NCBI GenBank assembly: GCA_014378195.1
Contig: JACMOC010000036.1
Span: 186,001-250,000, forward strand
Direction of reading: 5' to 3'
DNA: 64,000 nucleotides
Origin: Oligoflexus sp.
Lineage (GTDB): Bacteria; Bdellovibrionota_B; Oligoflexia; Oligoflexales; Oligoflexaceae
Made by a program: the position numbers and the translations under genes. A model generated the notes under the pieces. That model saw nothing but the letters and a program-made list of their open reading frames with translations, was not told the origin of the DNA and searched no databases. Of this stretch, positions 62,234 to 64,000 are shown piece by piece; the stretch's first letter is position 1, and each line of letters starts with the position of its first letter.

Positions 62234-62234
62234 A

Positions 62235-63197
62235 ATGACTCGTTTTTTAACAACTATTATTCCAACATACAATCGCGCCCAAGGCCTTAGAAAGCTTGTC
62301 CCGTGGCTGCGTGCGCAGGCTATCGACCGAGACGCATCCGAGATCATCATTGTGAACGACGGTTCGGTCGATGACACAGAGGCCTACCTTGAGTCCATTC
62401 AGGACGAATGGATCCGGGTTATCTCTCAGGAAAACCAGGGGCAGGCTAAAGCCCGAAGCGTTGGCGTGGAGAGCGCGCGCGGCGATATTCTCCTCTTTCT
62501 GGATGATGACATGGAACCGGCAACGCCAGACTTCTTCAATGCTCATCTCAACTTTCATCAAAAAACCAGCCGGGCGACTGTGGCTTTAGGCGCTATCCTG
62601 CCTCCGCCCTCAGAAAACAAACGCCCCGCCTTCGAACTTTTTTACGAACGTTCGATCGAGCAGATGACGGAATCCTTTCGAAATGGCTCCGTAAAACCTT
62701 CAGGCATGCATTTTTTCAGCGCGAATGTTTCGCTGCCTAAGGAGCTTTATTTGCGCTCTGGCGGATTTAGCATTGAGTTTCGTCAGGCAGAGGATCGGGA
62801 ACTTGGCCTCCGGCTTGAGCACGAATACGGGGCGCTCTTCGCCTTTGTCGAATCTGCAGCCGCCATTCATCATTCGGGCACGCGTCATTTCTCTGGCTTT
62901 CTTAACAGGGCCTACCAATACGGGCGTTATGATCTCAAAATCGCCAAGTCGTTTCCTGAGCACGATGAGCTGAGTCCGTATCAGATTTTCGCCAAACCTC
63001 CCCTTAGCAAAATGTTTATTGCAAAGTCCGCCTGGCGTGCGCCCAGCCTGTTGAAGCTCTTCAACGGCCCGCTTGTCCAGATGGCAAAGCTCTGCCACGC
63101 GTTTGGGTGGAACGGTTTAGCGATTCGCGTCTGCAGCATTCTTTACTGCATAAACTTTGTTTTGGGATTAAAAGATGAACACTATTACGACATCTAA
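62235..63197 (+). CDS. Glycosyltransferase family 2
   Basis: 320 residues, GT-A fold. TTIIPTYNRAQGLRKLV, EIIIVNDGSVDDTEAYL, metal site LLFLDDDMEPATPDF (DDD), and acceptor-side FFSANVSLPKELYLRSGGFSIEFRQAEDRELGLRL with the catalytic base E-D region. Inverting transfer to lipid-linked repeat. ATG 62235 follows the wzx stop by one base. Its end overlaps the acyltransferase gene by 23 bases. Confidence 0.95.
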   Translation: MTRFLTTIIPTYNRAQGLRKLVPWLRAQAIDRDASEIIIVNDGSVDDTEAYLESIQDEWIRVISQENQGQAKARSVGVESARGDILLFLDDDMEPATPDFFNAHLNFHQKTSRATVALGAILPPPSENKRPAFELFYERSIEQMTESFRNGSVKPSGMHFFSANVSLPKELYLRSGGFSIEFRQAEDRELGLRLEHEYGALFAFVESAAAIHHSGTRHFSGFLNRAYQYGRYDLKIAKSFPEHDELSPYQIFAKPPLSKMFIAKSAWRAPSLLKLFNGPLVQMAKLCHAFGWNGLAIRVCSILYCINFVLGLKDEHYYDI

Positions 63198-63783
63198 ACC
63201 AGTCGGTCAGTCGTTTTTTTACGACATTATCCACGACATGAGGCTCATACTTTCCTACGAAGGCCGAGCCCTCACACCGAAAAACATCGCCTGGGCTCTT
63301 TTCGCCTGTGACGCTTACGTGCTTCTTTTAACGTTTCGCATCCGAAAGCTCTGCAAAAAATATCACATCCCTTTTGTGAATCGCTTTCTGAGGCTCTTCC
63401 AAACGCTTTTTTACGCCATCGAACTGGGCATCGACATCACCCTCGACCATGGGGTCTACTTTGTTCATACGGTTGGAACGGTTGTGGGGGGCGACGCTGT
63501 GGTGGGCGAAGGCTGTGTTTTTTTTGGGAATAACACTCTTGGGGCCGCCCGATTTCAAGGGAGTCCCCAATTAGCTCGTCACGTCGTCGTAGGGGCAGGC
63601 GTTCGTATCATCGGCAAGATCGCTGTTGGTGAGGAATGCTTTTTAGGGGCAAACGCAGTCGTCGTCTCCGATATCCCCGCGCGAAAAGTTGCGGTCGGTA
63701 TCCCGGCGCGCGTTATAGCCGACAACAAAGATCTCGGAAAACCACGCTCCTCTCGTCTTGACGACAAGAACCGCGTGGGCTGA
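63175..63783 (+). CDS. Hexapeptide-repeat acyltransferase (CysE/WcaB-like)
   Basis: 202 residues. A helical N-terminal part (FFYDIIHDMRLILSYEGRA...LCKKYHIPFVNRFLRLFQTLFYAIELG), then a left-handed beta helix: IDITLDHGVYFVHTVGTVVGGDAVVGEGCVFFGN, HVVVGAGVRIIGKIAVGEECFLGANAVVVSDIPARKVAVGIPARVI. The D-H-G... and V-G-x-G motifs match serine acetyltransferase/WcaB. Probably acetylates a sugar of the exopolysaccharide. It is the last gene of the run. Confidence 0.92.
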   Translation: MNTITTSKPVGQSFFYDIIHDMRLILSYEGRALTPKNIAWALFACDAYVLLLTFRIRKLCKKYHIPFVNRFLRLFQTLFYAIELGIDITLDHGVYFVHTVGTVVGGDAVVGEGCVFFGNNTLGAARFQGSPQLARHVVVGAGVRIIGKIAVGEECFLGANAVVVSDIPARKVAVGIPARVIADNKDLGKPRSSRLDDKNRVG

Positions 63784-63789
63784 GAACCT

Positions 63790-64000
63790 TTACGCCACTC
63801 TGCGATCGGTTGCCCATTTTTTTATAATGGCTACAATGCGGTCGAGGTCGCCACTGATATCTACCCCACCAAGCTTGACGGCTTCTTTCGGCATGCCGTA
63901 AACAACACAGGACTTTTCATCCTGTGCAACGGTATAACACCCCGATTGTTTCAACGCTAACATACCCCTAGCGCCTCGGCAATTAGATCTTAAGGCATTT
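63790..64000 (-). CDS. CheB-like methylesterase C-terminus, 5' end outside window
   Basis: The last 69 codons of a minus-strand gene. The end [37 protein letters not shown] matches the C-terminus of CheB methylesterases (G-A-x-G-x-L-A-x-K...A-Q-D...V-V-Y-G-M-P-x-E-A), which demethylate chemoreceptors. In CheB the stretch before it normally reads L-T-G-M-G-x-D-G-A; here it reads LRSNCRGA, so the active-site Asp appears missing. The gene would be CheB or a CheB-like response element; upstream parts are not visible. Confidence 0.8.
   Translation of the reverse strand, partial: NALRSNCRGARGMLALKQSGCYTVAQDEKSCVVYGMPKEAVKLGGVDISGDLDRIVAIIKKWATDRRVA

Noticed and set aside
1..64000. Mobile elements, phage genes, CRISPR arrays, complete tRNA or rRNA genes
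   Set aside because: Looked for transposase/integrase proteins, short regularly spaced repeats and rRNA-like sequence; none seen. Only a partial tRNA-Ser-like stretch was found.

Overview
The window is a chromosomal stretch of a Gram-negative, diderm bacterium. It carries an outer-membrane biogenesis operon (lolC, lolD, bamA, ompH/skp, fabZ, lpxA, an lpxB relative, an MsbA-like exporter), many signal peptides and lipoboxes, an RND/TolC efflux pair and a Wza-type export lipoprotein. Several gene types point towards the Bdellovibrionota/Oligoflexia or myxobacterial side of the old 'Deltaproteobacteria': an FTR1 permease fused to a cytochrome c domain, an AgmX/PglI-type C-terminal domain, a von Willebrand A lipoprotein and many two-component parts. 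This placement is inference; no rRNA or complete tRNA gene is present to settle it. Base composition looks balanced and even, and I see no insertion sequence, phage gene or CRISPR array.

Layout. 1-2.0 kb: lipoprotein fragment, OmpA-like periplasmic protein, the small stress/membrane proteins CsbD and DUF1328, and a broken OmpA-like relic. 2.1-3.9 kb: Hpt protein and NtrC-type regulator. 4.2-8.1 kb: secreted GH38 alpha-mannosidase with a membrane protein. 8.3-16.9 kb: first polysaccharide region (methyltransferase, three GT4 enzymes, Wzx flippase, O-antigen ligase/polymerase), interrupted by a CCA-adding enzyme gene with an odd leader. 17-24.4 kb: FTR1-cytochrome c, fatty-acid desaturase, GNAT, TruC-like pseudouridine synthase, HAMP protein, AgmX-like secreted protein, 5-formyl-THF cyclo-ligase and a bitopic beta-domain protein. 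24.5-33.7 kb: envelope operon on the minus strand. 34-42.3 kb: CheY-like protein, Dus, pseudopilin, histidine kinase, SpoIID-like protein, small peptide plus AraC regulator, a split VWA lipoprotein gene and uridine kinase. 42.4-54.0 kb: RND/TolC pump, rhodanese, UspA, prolyl oligopeptidase, lipoprotein and an extended SDR. 54.4-63.8 kb: second, more complete Wzy-dependent exopolysaccharide locus (priming sugar transferase, beta-barrel protein, Wza, Wzy, Wzc-like co-polymerase, Wzx, GT2, acyltransferase). The right edge cuts a CheB-like gene.

How the parts fit. The envelope operon links lipoprotein sorting, barrel assembly, fatty-acid dehydration and lipid A synthesis through abutting or 4-base overlapping genes. 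The two polysaccharide regions each have their own flippase and polymerase/ligase, so they probably make different glycans; the second has the full set for priming, polymerisation, length control and export.

The points most worth a second look are: an LpxB relative that lacks the usual LpxB signature residues and is translationally coupled to an ABC exporter; a Wzc-like co-polymerase whose kinase domain has lost its Walker A lysine and tyrosine tail; a tRNA-Ser-like element and alternative hairpins in the leader of the CCA-adding enzyme gene; a VWA lipoprotein gene split by an apparent deletion; and a 30-residue peptide gene with a strong ribosome binding site in front of an AraC regulator.
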